From positions 601,501-665,500 of the forward strand of contig NZ_CP089538.1 of assembly GCF_021233055.1 (NCBI RefSeq): a stretch of DNA of 64,000 bases, written 5' to 3'. Positions 22,616-32,824 of the stretch are shown here, one piece after another. The translations under genes were made by a program, and so were the position numbers. This stretch comes from Spirosoma oryzicola. Lineage in GTDB: Bacteria; Bacteroidota; Bacteroidia; Cytophagales; Spirosomataceae. How positions within the stretch are numbered: position 1 is the first letter of the stretch; the number at the start of each line of letters is the position of its first letter. Below the pieces are notes generated by a model. It was given only the letters and a program-made list of their open reading frames with translations, was not told the origin of the DNA and made no database searches.

Positions 22616-23881
22616 TCAATGAGCATGACCTTCCTCGTGCCCACCAGCGGCCTGAAGCTGTGATAGTACCGCATAAGCGCCGTTGGTCACCACTTTAGTC
22701 GTAGCCAGATCGATTGTAGATGGTAGTGTAATTTGCGAATAACCACCTTCGGTTACTCCCCGCCGAACCTGAATCTGTTTAAAGCTTGTACCATGCTGTT
22801 CCGCTTCGTCTGGCTGGTGATTCGCTTCGCTTTTTTCTTCATGCTCATGGTGTTTAGGGGCTTGCTCGTTGGTGACTACAAAAATGTAATCCTTTCCCTC
22901 GGCGGATACAATAGCACCTTCCGGTAACGCCGTCACTCGACTGTCGCCCAGATCAAGGCTTGCTTTCAGGAAGGTGTTAGGTGTCAGGTGAGCGGCTGGT
23001 TGGTCAAGCTGGGCGACCACGCGAACGGAACGGTCGGCATCAATGGATTGATTGATGTGTTTGATGCGTCCGTAGCGTTCACGCCCGTTTTCGTTTGTCA
23101 GTCGGATAACTACCCGCTGACCCTCCCGAAGCTGTGGCAGGTCCTTTTCAAAGACAGTAAGTTCAGCGTACAGCCCATGACTGCTGGTCAGTTGAGCAAT
23201 TACATCGCTGGGTTGTACGTATTGTCCGGCTGTGGTCGATAGACTCGTTACAACACCAGCCACGGGTGCGGTCAGGACATACATACTGCTAAATTTACCG
23301 TCTAGGGCTGCCTGCGTCGATAAGCCAACTAGCCGCATCCGGTGAGCCATTCCCGCTAAACGGGCGCGTGTTGCCTTTAGGTCGGCGCTGGTCTGCTGAA
23401 ATACTTTCAAGGCGCTTACATTTTGCTCGCTGAGCTCTTTCTGACGAGCAAATTCGGTTTCTAAAAACGTTAGTCGGCTATACGTTTCGGCGTAATCCTG
23501 CTGTAGCTGAATCAGATCCGGGTTTTCGATGCGGGCCAGTACCTGCCCTTTCGTGACAGGCTGACCGGGCAACAACGGTATCGTTCGGATGAATCCACCT
23601 AATAACGCCGATACATTGACCTGACTTTGAGCCGGAACGGCTAATCGACCATTGACGGTCAACTGCTGACTTAAATTGCGGTAGTCGATTTTTCCTAAAC
23701 GGATGCCACCAATGCGGATCTGATCATCCGTCAGTTCGACAATGTCGGCCGGTTCTTCGTTGTGCGTATGCGTTGTTTCTGCTTTCGTTTCACGCTCGTT
23801 GGTTGCCTGTTGCTTGCAGCCCGCAAGACTGAACAGGGCAACTAGCAGGGCAATCAGATAGCGATTTAGTAAGGTCAACAT
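22616..23881 (-). CDS. CzcB/CusB-like RND periplasmic adaptor lipoprotein
   Basis: 421 aa from ATG 23881. The signal ends in SLAGC, so the protein is lipid-anchored. The adaptor plan is visible: a first barrel/lipoyl half (RLAVPAQSQVNVSALLGG), a helical hairpin (residues about 130-190), a second lipoyl half (APVAGVVTSLSTTAGQYV), then a beta-barrel. His-rich ends (HTHNEE near the N-terminus, HEEGHAH at the C-terminus, HHEHEEKSE) fit metal binding. It links the RND pump to its channel. Its start lies within a few bases of the pump gene stop. Confidence 0.88.
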   Translation of the reverse strand: MLTLLNRYLIALLVALFSLAGCKQQATNERETKAETTHTHNEEPADIVELTDDQIRIGGIRLGKIDYRNLSQQLTVNGRLAVPAQSQVNVSALLGGFIRTIPLLPGQPVTKGQVLARIENPDLIQLQQDYAETYSRLTFLETEFARQKELSEQNVSALKVFQQTSADLKATRARLAGMAHRMRLVGLSTQAALDGKFSSMYVLTAPVAGVVTSLSTTAGQYVQPSDVIAQLTSSHGLYAELTVFEKDLPQLREGQRVVIRLTNENGRERYGRIKHINQSIDADRSVRVVAQLDQPAAHLTPNTFLKASLDLGDSRVTALPEGAIVSAEGKDYIFVVTNEQAPKHHEHEEKSEANHQPDEAEQHGTSFKQIQVRRGVTEGGYSQITLPSTIDLATTKVVTNGAYAVLSQLQAAGGHEEGHAH

Positions 23882-23891
23882 AGGGATGGGA

Positions 23892-26800
23892 TTAAGGCAG
23901 ACCAAGTAATTGCTCCAGAGCGATGACCGCCTGATTGTATTGATTAATGGTGTCTACGTAGCCAGTGCGGGTTTGGTAAGCCTGGGTAAGCGCCTGAGAG
24001 AGTTGCAGATACGCGATTTCGCCCGCCCGAAACGCTCGATTTGCCTGATCGGTCAACAAGCGAGCCGTAGGTAGCCCGGTTTGATCGTAGTAGTTGAGGC
24101 TACTTTGCAGTTTGCGAATCGATTGAACTAGAATGCTTAACTCGCCTTGCAGATTCCGTTGAGTCAAACTCAGACTGGCTTCGCTTAGTTGCTGGCCTAG
24201 TCGGGCCGCTTCGACGCGCGCGCGTTGCGGACGAGTAAACAAAGGCACGGCGACCCCCGCTATGAAGCCTTGAAACCGTTTTCCGCCACCATAACTAACT
24301 TCCTGATTGTCGACCGTATACGTTCCAATGAGCGATTGGTTGAAATAACCCAGCGAAAAAGAAGGGAGCAGACGCGCTTGTTCGACCGCCGTTTGCTGAG
24401 CGGCTACTTCGGTTTGTTGGCGCAGTAAAGCCAGTTCAGGCGTTTGGGCCAGCGTGATCGAATCCGTTACAGTCGGTAAGTTGCGACGGGTCAGGCTGTT
24501 CTCCGAGAGTTGAATCGGTCGATTGGTGTTTAGCAACGTTTGCAAACGGCTCTGGGCAATCTGCTGATCGGCTTCATTTTGGGCCAGTAGATTTCGCAGT
24601 TCACCCAATTGATTGCTAGCCGTCGCCACTTCAACGGTTGTACCCTCACCTGTTTTCAGCCGAAGTTCGGTAGCCGCCCGAAATGCAATCAACAGGCTAT
24701 CCTGAGACCGTAAAAGCTTATTCCGTTCTACCAGATAAAGCAGATCGTAATAAGCGGCTTTTACCTGCGCCCTCAAACCATTCTGCGTTAACTTGGCCTG
24801 TACTTCACTGCTGGCGATAGCCGCATCAGCCAGACGTCCCAATTGCTTAATGAGTTTAGGGTTAGGCAAGCTTTGCTGAAGCGTGACGTTGTTATCGAAG
24901 TTGACGCCGTTGTATTGCCCCCCCATCCAGGATAAATTCGTCGCTCCAATGTCACGGGCCGACCGACGACCAGTCTGCTGAATGGCCGTATTGAGCGTAC
25001 TGACGCGAGTACTTCCGTTGTTGGTAATAGCCTGTTGTAAAGCCGCATCAAGCGAGAGTGACGTTGTCGTCAGTTGTGGAACCTGAGCCTGCACCGAGTG
25101 GTAAATACCGCCTAGTAGCCCCAGCACAAGTAAACCGGTCAGCGCTTTACCAATCGCCGTTGGTGTACCGCTGGATAAATGCCTGACGCCTGCGCTGTTT
25201 CTCTGTTGAGTGGTTTGTTCCCACCAGTAAAGACACGGCAGCACCAGGAGCGTTAATAGCGTGGCCGACAGCAACCCGCCAATGACTACCGTAGCCAGAG
25301 GTCGTTGGACCTCCGCGCCTGCCGTTTTGGCTAAAGCCATTGGCAAAAAGCCCAACGAAGCCACGAGTGCGGTCATCATAACCGGACGCAGTCGGGTAGC
25401 GGTCCCCTGGAGAATCCGCTCGCGTAAACTGAGTTCAGTTTCGGTCTTAAGGTGGTTGAATTCACCAATCAGAACGATACCGTTTAAAACTGCCACGCCA
25501 AAAAGGGCAATAAAGCCGACGCCCGCCGAAATACTAAACGGCATATCTCGAATCCAAAGGGCGAAGATGCCCCCAATGGCCGACAAGGGAATGGCCGAAA
25601 AAACTAGCAGACTCTGACGAATCGATCTAAACGTAAAAAAGAGCAGGGTAAAAATTAAACCCAAAGCGGCCGGTACAGCGATGCTAAGCCGATCTTTTGC
25701 TTCTTCCAGGTTTTGAAATTGACCGCCATACGTCAGATAATAGCCCGGAGAAAGTTTGAGTTGCTGGTCTAGCTTTTGTTGTAATTCGCGGACAACGCTT
25801 TCTACGTCGCGTTCGCGCACATTGAAGGCCACTGTGATTCGCCGTTGCGCATTTTCGCGCTGTACCTGGTTGGTGCTGTTTTGAAACGACACATCAGCAA
25901 GTTGACTCAGCGGAATCGCTTGACCGTCTACGGATGTCACCAGCAGATTCTGCACATCTTCGAGTCGTTGGCGGCTTTGCTGTTGCAGCCGAACCACCAG
26001 ATCGTACCGTCGCTCGCCTTCGTAAACCAAACCCGCCGAAGCACCGGCAAAAGCAGCTTGCAGGTACCGGTTGGCTTCTTCAACCGACAACCCGAAGCGA
26101 GCCAGTGCGTCGCGGTCAAAACGAACCACGATCTGCGGTAAACCGGAAACCTGTTCGACGTACAGATCTTTCACGCCTTGTACCGTAGTCGCTATCCGAC
26201 CGATGCGGGCGGCATATTCGGCCAGCAATTTCAGGTCTTCGCCATAAAGTTTGATCGCCACATCCTGCTTAACGCCCGAAATCAGTTCGCTAAACCGCAT
26301 CTGGATGGGTTGAAGGAAACCAAAACTTACGCCCGGAATCTGGTTGAGCTTATCCTGCATTTTATCCGCTAATTCCTCCCGACTGTCCGCCGAAGTCCAT
26401 TCGCTACGGTCCTTGAGGATAACCATCAAATCGGTGGCTTCTATCGGCATCGGATCAGTCGGAATTTCGCTGGCACCGGTCTTGCCAACCACTTCAATTA
26501 CTTCCGGAAAGGTTTCTTTCAACATACGGCCTGCCTGTAAGGATGCTTCACTGGACTGAGCGAGCGAAGAGCCAGTCATGACGCGCGTTTCAACGGCAAA
26601 ATCACCTTCGTCTAGTTGCGGAATGAATTCGCCCCCCAATCGGCTAAAAACCAACAGGCTACCGGCGAAGAGTACCAGTGAGGAACCAACGACCATACCT
26701 TTATGATTGAGCGTCCACGTTATCGCTGGTGTATAGAGCCGGTGGAAAAAAGCCATGATCCGGTCAGAGATGGTCCGTGATCCTTCACGGACAGGTTTCT

Positions 26801-28316
26801 TACTCAGGAGCAGAGCCGAAACCATAGGAACGTACGTTAGCGAGAGGATAAAAGCGCCAACAATGGCAAAAACGACGGTCTGGGCCATCGGGCGAAACAT
26901 TTTGCCTTCAATACCGACCAATGCGAGAATAGGCAGGTACACAATCAGGATAATAATCTCGCCAAAGGCAGCCGATGAGCGTATCCGGCTGGCGGATTCA
27001 AAAACTTCTTCGTCCATCTCGGCCTGCGACAGGTTACGCCGGAAACGTTTCAGCATCAGATGGTGCAAGGTCGCTTCTACGATAATCACCGCACCGTCGA
27101 CAATCAGCCCAAAGTCAATAGCGCCTAAACTCATCAGATTGCCCGATACACCAAAGAAGTTCATGAGCGAGACCGCAAACAGCATTGACAGGGGAATCAC
27201 CGAGGCTACAACCAGTCCGGCACGCCAGTTGCCCAGGAGTAAAATCAACACAAACAGGACAATCAACGCTCCTTCGATCAGGTTACGCTCGACCGTTCCG
27301 ATAGCCCGATCAACCAGCTTTGTCCGGTCCAGAAACGCGTGAATTTCTACACCTTCGGGCAGCGATTTTTTGATTTGCTCGATGCGCTCTTTGACGTTAC
27401 CGATTACCTCGGACGAGTTGGCCCCTTTGAGCATCATGACAATAGCGCCCACCACTTCGCCCTCGCCGTTGCGAGTCATGGCTCCGTAGCGTACCGCATG
27501 ACCAAACTGAACCTGAGCCACGTCGCGCACCAGTACAGGAATACCCGCTGGAGTTCGGTGTACCTCGATTTTGCCAATGTCGGCCAGCGAACCGATAAGA
27601 CCTTCTGAACGGATAAAGTACGCATTTGGTCGGCGGTCGATGTAGGCTCCGCCCGCGTTCTGGTTATTGCGCTGCAAAGCCGTAAACAACTCATCCATCG
27701 TAACCCCCGAGGCTCTAAGCCGCTGTGGGTCAATTGCTACTTCGTACTGTTTAAGGTAACCGCCAAAGCTACTGACATCCGCTACGCCTTTCGTGCCCAG
27801 CAACTGCCGCCTGACAATCCAGTCCTGTATGGAGCGCAGTTCCATGGCCGGGTAGCGTTTTTCGTAACCAGGTTTGGCCCGTAGGACGTATTGGTAAATT
27901 TCGCCGAGGCCGGTAGTCACTGGCGATAATTCGGGAACACCCGCATCCGCCGGGATTTGCGAACGAGCCGCCTGCAATCGCTCAAAAACCTGTTGGCGAG
28001 CTAGATAAACATCGACTTTATCTGAGAAGACAATCGTGATCACCGACAGGCCAAAGCGGGAAATTGAACGGACTTCCTCCAGGTCGGGTAGGGTTGCCAT
28101 CGTCTGCTCAATCGGAAAACTGATGAGTCGCTCAACATCCAGCGCCGACAAGGTTGGACTTTGCGTAATGACCTGCACCTGGTTATTCGTGATGTCGGGC
28201 AGCGCATCAATAGGAAGCTTGGACAGCGAGTAACTTCCCCAGATGACGAGTGCGAGCGTAAAGAGCCCGATAATCAGTTTGTTCTGTATAGAAAAACGAA
28301 TGATGCGATCCAGCAT
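23892..28316 (-). CDS. CusA/CzcA RND pump fused to TolC-like outer-membrane channel
   Basis: 1474 aa from ATG 28316. Residues 1 to about 1040 are a heavy-metal RND transporter: SKLPIDALPDITNNQVQV, GAIDFGLIVDGAVIIVEA in TM4 with the proton-relay acids, RPMAQTVVFAIVGA, and a C-terminal TM group ending LVLPCLYWWEQ. About 1060-1078 is a hydrophobic stretch ending VQAQ, like a signal peptide. The last 395 residues are an outer-membrane efflux (TolC/CusC) domain with paired coiled-coil repeats. Pump-OMF fusions are known in Bacteroidota metal systems. With the CzcB-like adaptor this one polypeptide supplies two parts of a three-part exporter. Confidence 0.9.
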   Translation of the reverse strand: MLDRIIRFSIQNKLIIGLFTLALVIWGSYSLSKLPIDALPDITNNQVQVITQSPTLSALDVERLISFPIEQTMATLPDLEEVRSISRFGLSVITIVFSDKVDVYLARQQVFERLQAARSQIPADAGVPELSPVTTGLGEIYQYVLRAKPGYEKRYPAMELRSIQDWIVRRQLLGTKGVADVSSFGGYLKQYEVAIDPQRLRASGVTMDELFTALQRNNQNAGGAYIDRRPNAYFIRSEGLIGSLADIGKIEVHRTPAGIPVLVRDVAQVQFGHAVRYGAMTRNGEGEVVGAIVMMLKGANSSEVIGNVKERIEQIKKSLPEGVEIHAFLDRTKLVDRAIGTVERNLIEGALIVLFVLILLLGNWRAGLVVASVIPLSMLFAVSLMNFFGVSGNLMSLGAIDFGLIVDGAVIIVEATLHHLMLKRFRRNLSQAEMDEEVFESASRIRSSAAFGEIIILIVYLPILALVGIEGKMFRPMAQTVVFAIVGAFILSLTYVPMVSALLLSKKPVREGSRTISDRIMAFFHRLYTPAITWTLNHKGMVVGSSLVLFAGSLLVFSRLGGEFIPQLDEGDFAVETRVMTGSSLAQSSEASLQAGRMLKETFPEVIEVVGKTGASEIPTDPMPIEATDLMVILKDRSEWTSADSREELADKMQDKLNQIPGVSFGFLQPIQMRFSELISGVKQDVAIKLYGEDLKLLAEYAARIGRIATTVQGVKDLYVEQVSGLPQIVVRFDRDALARFGLSVEEANRYLQAAFAGASAGLVYEGERRYDLVVRLQQQSRQRLEDVQNLLVTSVDGQAIPLSQLADVSFQNSTNQVQRENAQRRITVAFNVRERDVESVVRELQQKLDQQLKLSPGYYLTYGGQFQNLEEAKDRLSIAVPAALGLIFTLLFFTFRSIRQSLLVFSAIPLSAIGGIFALWIRDMPFSISAGVGFIALFGVAVLNGIVLIGEFNHLKTETELSLRERILQGTATRLRPVMMTALVASLGFLPMALAKTAGAEVQRPLATVVIGGLLSATLLTLLVLPCLYWWEQTTQQRNSAGVRHLSSGTPTAIGKALTGLLVLGLLGGIYHSVQAQVPQLTTTSLSLDAALQQAITNNGSTRVSTLNTAIQQTGRRSARDIGATNLSWMGGQYNGVNFDNNVTLQQSLPNPKLIKQLGRLADAAIASSEVQAKLTQNGLRAQVKAAYYDLLYLVERNKLLRSQDSLLIAFRAATELRLKTGEGTTVEVATASNQLGELRNLLAQNEADQQIAQSRLQTLLNTNRPIQLSENSLTRRNLPTVTDSITLAQTPELALLRQQTEVAAQQTAVEQARLLPSFSLGYFNQSLIGTYTVDNQEVSYGGGKRFQGFIAGVAVPLFTRPQRARVEAARLGQQLSEASLSLTQRNLQGELSILVQSIRKLQSSLNYYDQTGLPTARLLTDQANRAFRAGEIAYLQLSQALTQAYQTRTGYVDTINQYNQAVIALEQLLGLP

Positions 28317-28414
28317 AATTGAATCTGAACAAGTGGATACAAAAAGATGCTGCGTACGAATCAACTGCATATGCTGATGAAGCATACGGGGTCAATCGTA
28401 AACGCAAGAGGTGT

Positions 28415-28762
28415 TCAGATTACTAATTTGGGAGGCTGCCAGATCGCCGAAAGTGGATCAGCCCATTGGAGAAGCGTATACTGAAAATCCGTCGTTGCAA
28501 CTAAGGCAACTTCGACGAGATAAGCCGGGGAGTAATGAAACTGTGGAGCGACTGTAATTGTGGCCGCACAGCAGGCACAGCTACAGAATGGTGTACAATG
28601 GTCTTGATGGTCGTGAGAGGCTTCTGACGAAGCGGTCTTCGCCGAAATAAACGCGCCCTGGTTGCCTTGCCCGATTATGGATAAGGCTTCATCTGCGCAC
28701 GGCCACAGGGAAAGGCCAGTCAGATAAAGAGCCAGTATGGTTGTCAACCACTTCACGGCCAT
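28415..28762 (-). CDS. DUF6660-like Cys/His-rich exported protein
   Basis: 115 aa from ATG 28762. A signal-type segment (WLTTILALYLTGLSLWPC) is followed by a metal-binding looking cluster SHDHQDHCTPFCSCACC and a less conserved tail. Small proteins of this kind often precede cusA-type genes in Bacteroidota. It could sense or carry copper or zinc in the periplasm. It is 98 nt upstream of the pump gene on the same strand and probably the first gene of the operon. Confidence 0.65.
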   Translation of the reverse strand: MAVKWLTTILALYLTGLSLWPCADEALSIIGQGNQGAFISAKTASSEASHDHQDHCTPFCSCACCAATITVAPQFHYSPAYLVEVALVATTDFQYTLLQWADPLSAIWQPPKLVI

Positions 28763-28887
28763 AAAAGTACGGTGAAACTTCGTGCAACAGGTAGTCAAAA
28801 AGCCGCCTACTGTACAAAATTCAGCTTAACGCATGGCTTTTAACGGAAATGATCACCAACTGACTGTACCAAATTTGGGGTAATTGC

Positions 28888-28923
28888 CATGTCTTGCTGA
28901 ATTTGGTAAAACAGCAAGACATG
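28888..28923. repeat. 12-bp perfect inverted repeat
   Basis: CATGTCTTGCTG at 28888-28899 and its complement at 28912-28923 enclose a 12-nt AT-rich loop. An ACCAAATTTGGGGT near-palindrome lies just upstream. No T-run follows, so it is not a typical terminator. It lies in the promoter-side region of the metal operon and could be an operator or a small repeat element. Confidence 0.5.
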
Positions 28924-29017
28924 ACTGGCTCAAAAAAACACGGTGATATGTGAAGACCGCAGGAATGCCAGACTAACACCCCAATTAAACTTAGTTCATG
29001 CGGTTGTGGTACCGCAA

Positions 29018-29314
29018 CTAATCAAAATCTTTGTCTTCCAGAATGCGCACAACGTCAATCAGCGACTCTGCATCTAAATCGCTCCAGCTAAAGAATTCGA
29101 CAAGTTCTTCGTTTACAATGTAAGCCAGGCCATGTTCGGTCAGTGCGTTGAACGGCTGACCCACGTATTCCCATTCTTCCGCGAGATAGATCTGGGGAAT
29201 GACCTTGCCTTTGTGATCTTTGACATTTGTACGGTATAACTGGGTAATTATTTTCGTAACCTTGGTTTGAAAGAAGTCAAGCTCCGTTGTGAGCGTGTCA
29301 ACATAGTGCATCAT
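29018..29314 (-). CDS. Conserved-looking hypothetical protein
   Basis: 98 aa from ATG 29314. Acidic (many Glu/Asp in the C-terminal third, LDAESLIDVVRILEDKDFD) with a mixed alpha/beta pattern. It has no signal peptide, membrane segment or motif I can name. It stands alone between two long gaps and is read leftwards. Function unknown. Confidence 0.55.
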   Translation of the reverse strand: MMHYVDTLTTELDFFQTKVTKIITQLYRTNVKDHKGKVIPQIYLAEEWEYVGQPFNALTEHGLAYIVNEELVEFFSWSDLDAESLIDVVRILEDKDFD

Positions 29315-29629
29315 GCTTTCTTAGGTATTTTTTAAGTACGGTTAACTGTGGAAACAAGGTGTAATCCTGAGTTGATTTCCCTAGCTTACGCTATGTGACG
29401 GTAGTTAAGTGAAATAGTCTCAATGTATCTTTTTTATGTATATAGGTATATTTAAGCGTGTTTGTCTTTTATAATCGAGAATACAGCGTTTATTTATTAT
29501 AGCTAATGTACTGATAAATAAGGATTTAATAAATTTCTTATTTTCTGCCGTTTGTTGTCATAGCTTAATTTGTTAGCTGCTTGCTACACTCTTTATTTAC
29601 TAAGCGGTTAGTTGTTGCTCAAAAAGCAT
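29315..29629. other. AT-rich intergenic region
   Basis: About 315 bp of AT-rich sequence with no credible ORF. The part next to 29314 should contain the promoter of the 98-aa gene, but no clean TTG-N19-TAnnTTTG was found. The rmlA terminator bounds it on the right. Confidence 0.4.
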
Positions 29630-29660
29630 AAAAAAAACGCCAAGGAATTCCTTGACGTTT
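29630..29660 (-). terminator. Terminator of the rmlA operon
   Basis: On the - strand AACG-CAAGG-type stem arms around AATTCC form a hairpin followed by TTTTTTTT. It follows the rmlA stop by about 35 nt. Confidence 0.75.
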
Positions 29661-29694
29661 CTAACCAATATAAACGCTACAACTAAGGTTACGT

Positions 29695-30555
29695 TTATTT
29701 GAGAATGTTCAATAAATACTGACCATAACCACTTTTTACCAGCGGTTTGGCAATGGCTGTCAATTGTTCTGCATTGATGAATTTCATGCGATACGCAATC
29801 TCTTCAATACAGCCGATTTTTAGTCCCTGGCGTTCTTCAATCACCTGCACGAACTGACCCGCCTGCATCAACGACGCAAACGTACCTGTGTCGAGCCAGG
29901 CCGTTCCCCGGTCCAGTACACCCACTTTCAGCTTACCGCGTTCGAGGTAGACCCGGTTGATATCGGTGATTTCTAGCTCGCCCCTGGGAGATGGTTTAAT
30001 GTTCTTTGCAATTTCTACGACCTCATTGTCATAGAAATAAAGCCCTGGAACAGCGAAGTGAGACTTGGGCTGCTCAGGTTTTTCCTCGATAGAAAGTACG
30101 TTGAACGAATCATCAAACTCCACGACGCCATAACGCTCAGGGTCATGTACCTGGTAAGCGTACACGACTCCACCATCTGGATCATTGTTAGCCTGAAGTA
30201 GTTTCGACAATCCTGAACCGTAAAAAATATTGTCACCAAGAACGAGTGCTACCTTATCGTCACCGATAAACTCTTCGCCAATAATAAACGCCTGTGCCAG
30301 TCCATCCGGGCTAGGCTGAATGGCGTAGCTGAAGCGGCACCCGATCCGTTCCCCATCGCCGAGAAGTTTCTCAAAGTGAGGCAGATCGTGTGGTGTCGAG
30401 ATGATTAAAATGTCACGAATACCCGCCAGCATCAAAATAGACAGGGGGTAGTAAATCATCGGCTTGTCATAAACGGGCATAAGCTGTTTACTGACTGCCA
30501 GTGTAAGCGGATGAAGACGGGTGCCGGAGCCCCCGGCCAGTATAATTCCTTTCAT
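29695..30555 (-). CDS. rmlA: Glucose-1-phosphate thymidylyltransferase
   Basis: 286 aa from ATG 30555. [18 protein letters not shown] carries the nucleotide-binding GGSGTRL loop; [13 protein letters not shown] and ALVLGDNIF are substrate and Mg2+ motifs. The enzyme makes dTDP-glucose from dTTP and glucose-1-phosphate, the first step of dTDP-L-rhamnose and related sugars. The length is normal. It is downstream of rmlB (57-nt gap) in a leftward operon. rmlC and rmlD are not in the window. Confidence 0.93.
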   Translation of the reverse strand: MKGIILAGGSGTRLHPLTLAVSKQLMPVYDKPMIYYPLSILMLAGIRDILIISTPHDLPHFEKLLGDGERIGCRFSYAIQPSPDGLAQAFIIGEEFIGDDKVALVLGDNIFYGSGLSKLLQANNDPDGGVVYAYQVHDPERYGVVEFDDSFNVLSIEEKPEQPKSHFAVPGLYFYDNEVVEIAKNIKPSPRGELEITDINRVYLERGKLKVGVLDRGTAWLDTGTFASLMQAGQFVQVIEERQGLKIGCIEEIAYRMKFINAEQLTAIAKPLVKSGYGQYLLNILK

Positions 30556-30612
30556 AGTAGAGCGCAGAGCCGGAGCCGAGAATTTATTTACTCCCGGCTC
30601 CATGCTTTGCTT

Positions 30613-31674
30613 TTAACGATTTGCGTACATTCCCTGATAATAAGTCTGATAAGTGCCCGACGTAACGTTGTCCAGCCACTGCTGATTAGCCAGGAACCAA
30701 TCTACCGTTTTTTCGAGACCTTCTTCGAATTGCAACGAGGGTTGCCAGCCAAGTTCATTCATGATCTTGTGAGCGTCAATAGCGTAACGGAGATCATGTC
30801 CGGCCCGGTCGGTTACGTACGTGATCAGCTGCGCCGATGTGCCTTCTGGCCGTCCAAGCTTGCGGTCCATAATGGAGCACAGCAAATGAACCAGATCAAT
30901 ATTTTTCCACTCGTTAAAGCCGCCAATGTTATACGTTTCGCCCAGTTCGCCTTTGTGAAAAACGGTATCAATCGCCCGTGCGTGGTCCACTACATACAGC
31001 CAGTCACGGATGTTTTCTCCTTTGCCATAGACCGGTAAAGGCTTGTTAGTCTGAATATTATGAATCATCAACGGAATGAGTTTTTCCGGAAAATGATTCG
31101 GGCCGTAGTTGTTCGAACAGTTTGTCAACACGACCGGCAGCTTGTAAGTATTACCATAAGCCCGTACAAAATGGTCGGATGCTGCTTTGGAAGCGGAATA
31201 AGGCGATTGAGGATCGTAAGCGGTTTCTTCAGTGAAGAAATCTTCGGGATTATGAAGCGATCCGTATACTTCGTCGGTCGAGACGTGGTAGAATCGTTTT
31301 CCTTCGAAGCCCGATTCGCTTGCCTGCCAGCTGTTCTTTGCCGCGTTCAGCAGGTTAACAGTACCCACGACGTTCGTCATGACAAACGCCATCGGGTCGG
31401 TGATCGAACGGTCAACGTGCGATTCGGCCGCGAGGTGAATAACGCCATCGAACAGCAGTTCGGTGAACATATCGTCTATGAACTTCGCGTCTGTAATATC
31501 GCCCTTGATGAACGTGTAGTTCGGCGCATTTTCGATATCCGACAGGTTTGCCAGATTACCGGCATAGGTCAGCTTATCGAGGTTATAAATTTGGTACTCC
31601 GGGTACTTTGTGACGAATAATCGAACAACATGCGATCCAATAAATCCGGCTCCGCCCGTGATAAGAATTTTCAT
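30613..31674 (-). CDS. rmlB: dTDP-glucose 4,6-dehydratase
   Basis: 353 aa. N-terminal GGAGFIGSH binds NAD; the SDR triad is visible as the Thr-Asp-Glu stretch STDEVYGS and YSASKAASD (Tyr-x-x-x-Lys, about 160-164). The motifs NCSNNYGP and FPEKLIPLMI are typical of RmlB. It converts dTDP-glucose to dTDP-4-keto-6-deoxyglucose. It is co-directional with rmlA and galE; length is normal. Confidence 0.94.
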   Translation of the reverse strand: MKILITGGAGFIGSHVVRLFVTKYPEYQIYNLDKLTYAGNLANLSDIENAPNYTFIKGDITDAKFIDDMFTELLFDGVIHLAAESHVDRSITDPMAFVMTNVVGTVNLLNAAKNSWQASESGFEGKRFYHVSTDEVYGSLHNPEDFFTEETAYDPQSPYSASKAASDHFVRAYGNTYKLPVVLTNCSNNYGPNHFPEKLIPLMIHNIQTNKPLPVYGKGENIRDWLYVVDHARAIDTVFHKGELGETYNIGGFNEWKNIDLVHLLCSIMDRKLGRPEGTSAQLITYVTDRAGHDLRYAIDAHKIMNELGWQPSLQFEEGLEKTVDWFLANQQWLDNVTSGTYQTYYQGMYANR

Positions 31675-31736
31675 TGTTAATAAGTTTTCAGTATACGGTA
31701 TGTAGTTAACTTTATAGATAGCTAATATAGCCTAAG

Positions 31737-32768
31737 TTAACTGATTTTCTGCTGCCACCGCCAAGCATCCCGCAAAGATTCTGCCAGTGAACGACGTGCC
31801 TGCCAGTCGAGTGCCTGATTGGCTTTGGTGACATCGGCATAGACCTGCTCTACATCGCCCGCACGACGAGGTCCGATGGTGTAATTAAGCTTAACGCCGG
31901 TTTCCTGTTCGAACGTCTTGATGATATTCAGGACCGTTTCTCCCCGGCCTGTGCCGATGTTGATGACATCGTAGCTCGCTTCGTCGCTGGACTCACTTAG
32001 TTTCCGCAGGGCTTGTACGTGCGCTTCGGCCAGATCAACGACATGAATATAATCGCGGACGCAGGTACCGTCGGATGTGTTGTAGTCATCGCCGTAAACG
32101 GTGAGGCTCTGGCGGATACCAGCAGCTGTTTGCGTGATGAACGGAATCAGGTTGGCCGGAACACCGAGCGGCAGTTCACCAATTTCGGCTGACGGATGTG
32201 CTCCAACCGGATTAAAATAGCGCAGCGCTAATGCTTTAATGGGTACTTGAGCGTTTACCGTATCACGGATGATGTCTTCGCTGATGGCTTTTGTATTACC
32301 ATACGGCGACTGGGCCGGTAGTCGGGGTGTTTGCTCCGTAACAGGTAGTTGCTCCGGTTGGCCGTACACGGTACAGGACGATGAAAATACCAGGTTAGAC
32401 ACCTTATACTTTGGCATCAGTTCTAACAGCAGCAGCAGCGAATCCAGATTGTTTCGGTAATACTTCAGCGGCTTTTGAACCGATTCACCCACCGCTTTGT
32501 AGGCGGCAAAATGAATGACACCGCTAAAGCCTTCTTTCTGAAAGATAGCTGCCATTTCGGCGGCATCGTTACAGTTGGCCGAATAGCACGTTACATCGCG
32601 GCCCAGTATGGTCCGCAGACCGTCGAGCACGGACCGTTCGGAGTTGGAAAAGTCGTCGACAATGACCGGCTCAAAACCGGCTTCAACCAGGGAAACAACT
32701 GTGTGCGAACCAATAAAGCCAGCACCGCCGGTTACCAGAATCTTTGGGGAATTACCTGTAGGAGTCAA
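31737..32768 (-). CDS. galE: UDP-glucose 4-epimerase
   Basis: 343 aa. The NAD-binding GGAGFIGSH occurs at residues 14-22, followed by SSSCTVYG and SPYGNTKAISE (Tyr-x-x-x-Lys catalytic pair). The C-terminal region has GRRAGDVEQVYAD, typical for GalE. It interconverts UDP-glucose and UDP-galactose for surface polysaccharides. A -7 box (TACTTTTG, 32825-32832 on the - strand) lies 57 nt before the start. Confidence 0.92.
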   Translation of the reverse strand: MTPTGNSPKILVTGGAGFIGSHTVVSLVEAGFEPVIVDDFSNSERSVLDGLRTILGRDVTCYSANCNDAAEMAAIFQKEGFSGVIHFAAYKAVGESVQKPLKYYRNNLDSLLLLLELMPKYKVSNLVFSSSCTVYGQPEQLPVTEQTPRLPAQSPYGNTKAISEDIIRDTVNAQVPIKALALRYFNPVGAHPSAEIGELPLGVPANLIPFITQTAAGIRQSLTVYGDDYNTSDGTCVRDYIHVVDLAEAHVQALRKLSESSDEASYDVINIGTGRGETVLNIIKTFEQETGVKLNYTIGPRRAGDVEQVYADVTKANQALDWQARRSLAESLRDAWRWQQKIS

Positions 32769-32824
32769 ACCGTTTTTTATAAAAATTTTGTTGTTATTTT
32801 AGGATACTGGCCCGTTAAACCAGA

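Noticed and set aside
26755..27342. 195-aa rightward frame across the RND pump
   Set aside because: Opposite strand of a clear transporter; composition reflects the host gene.
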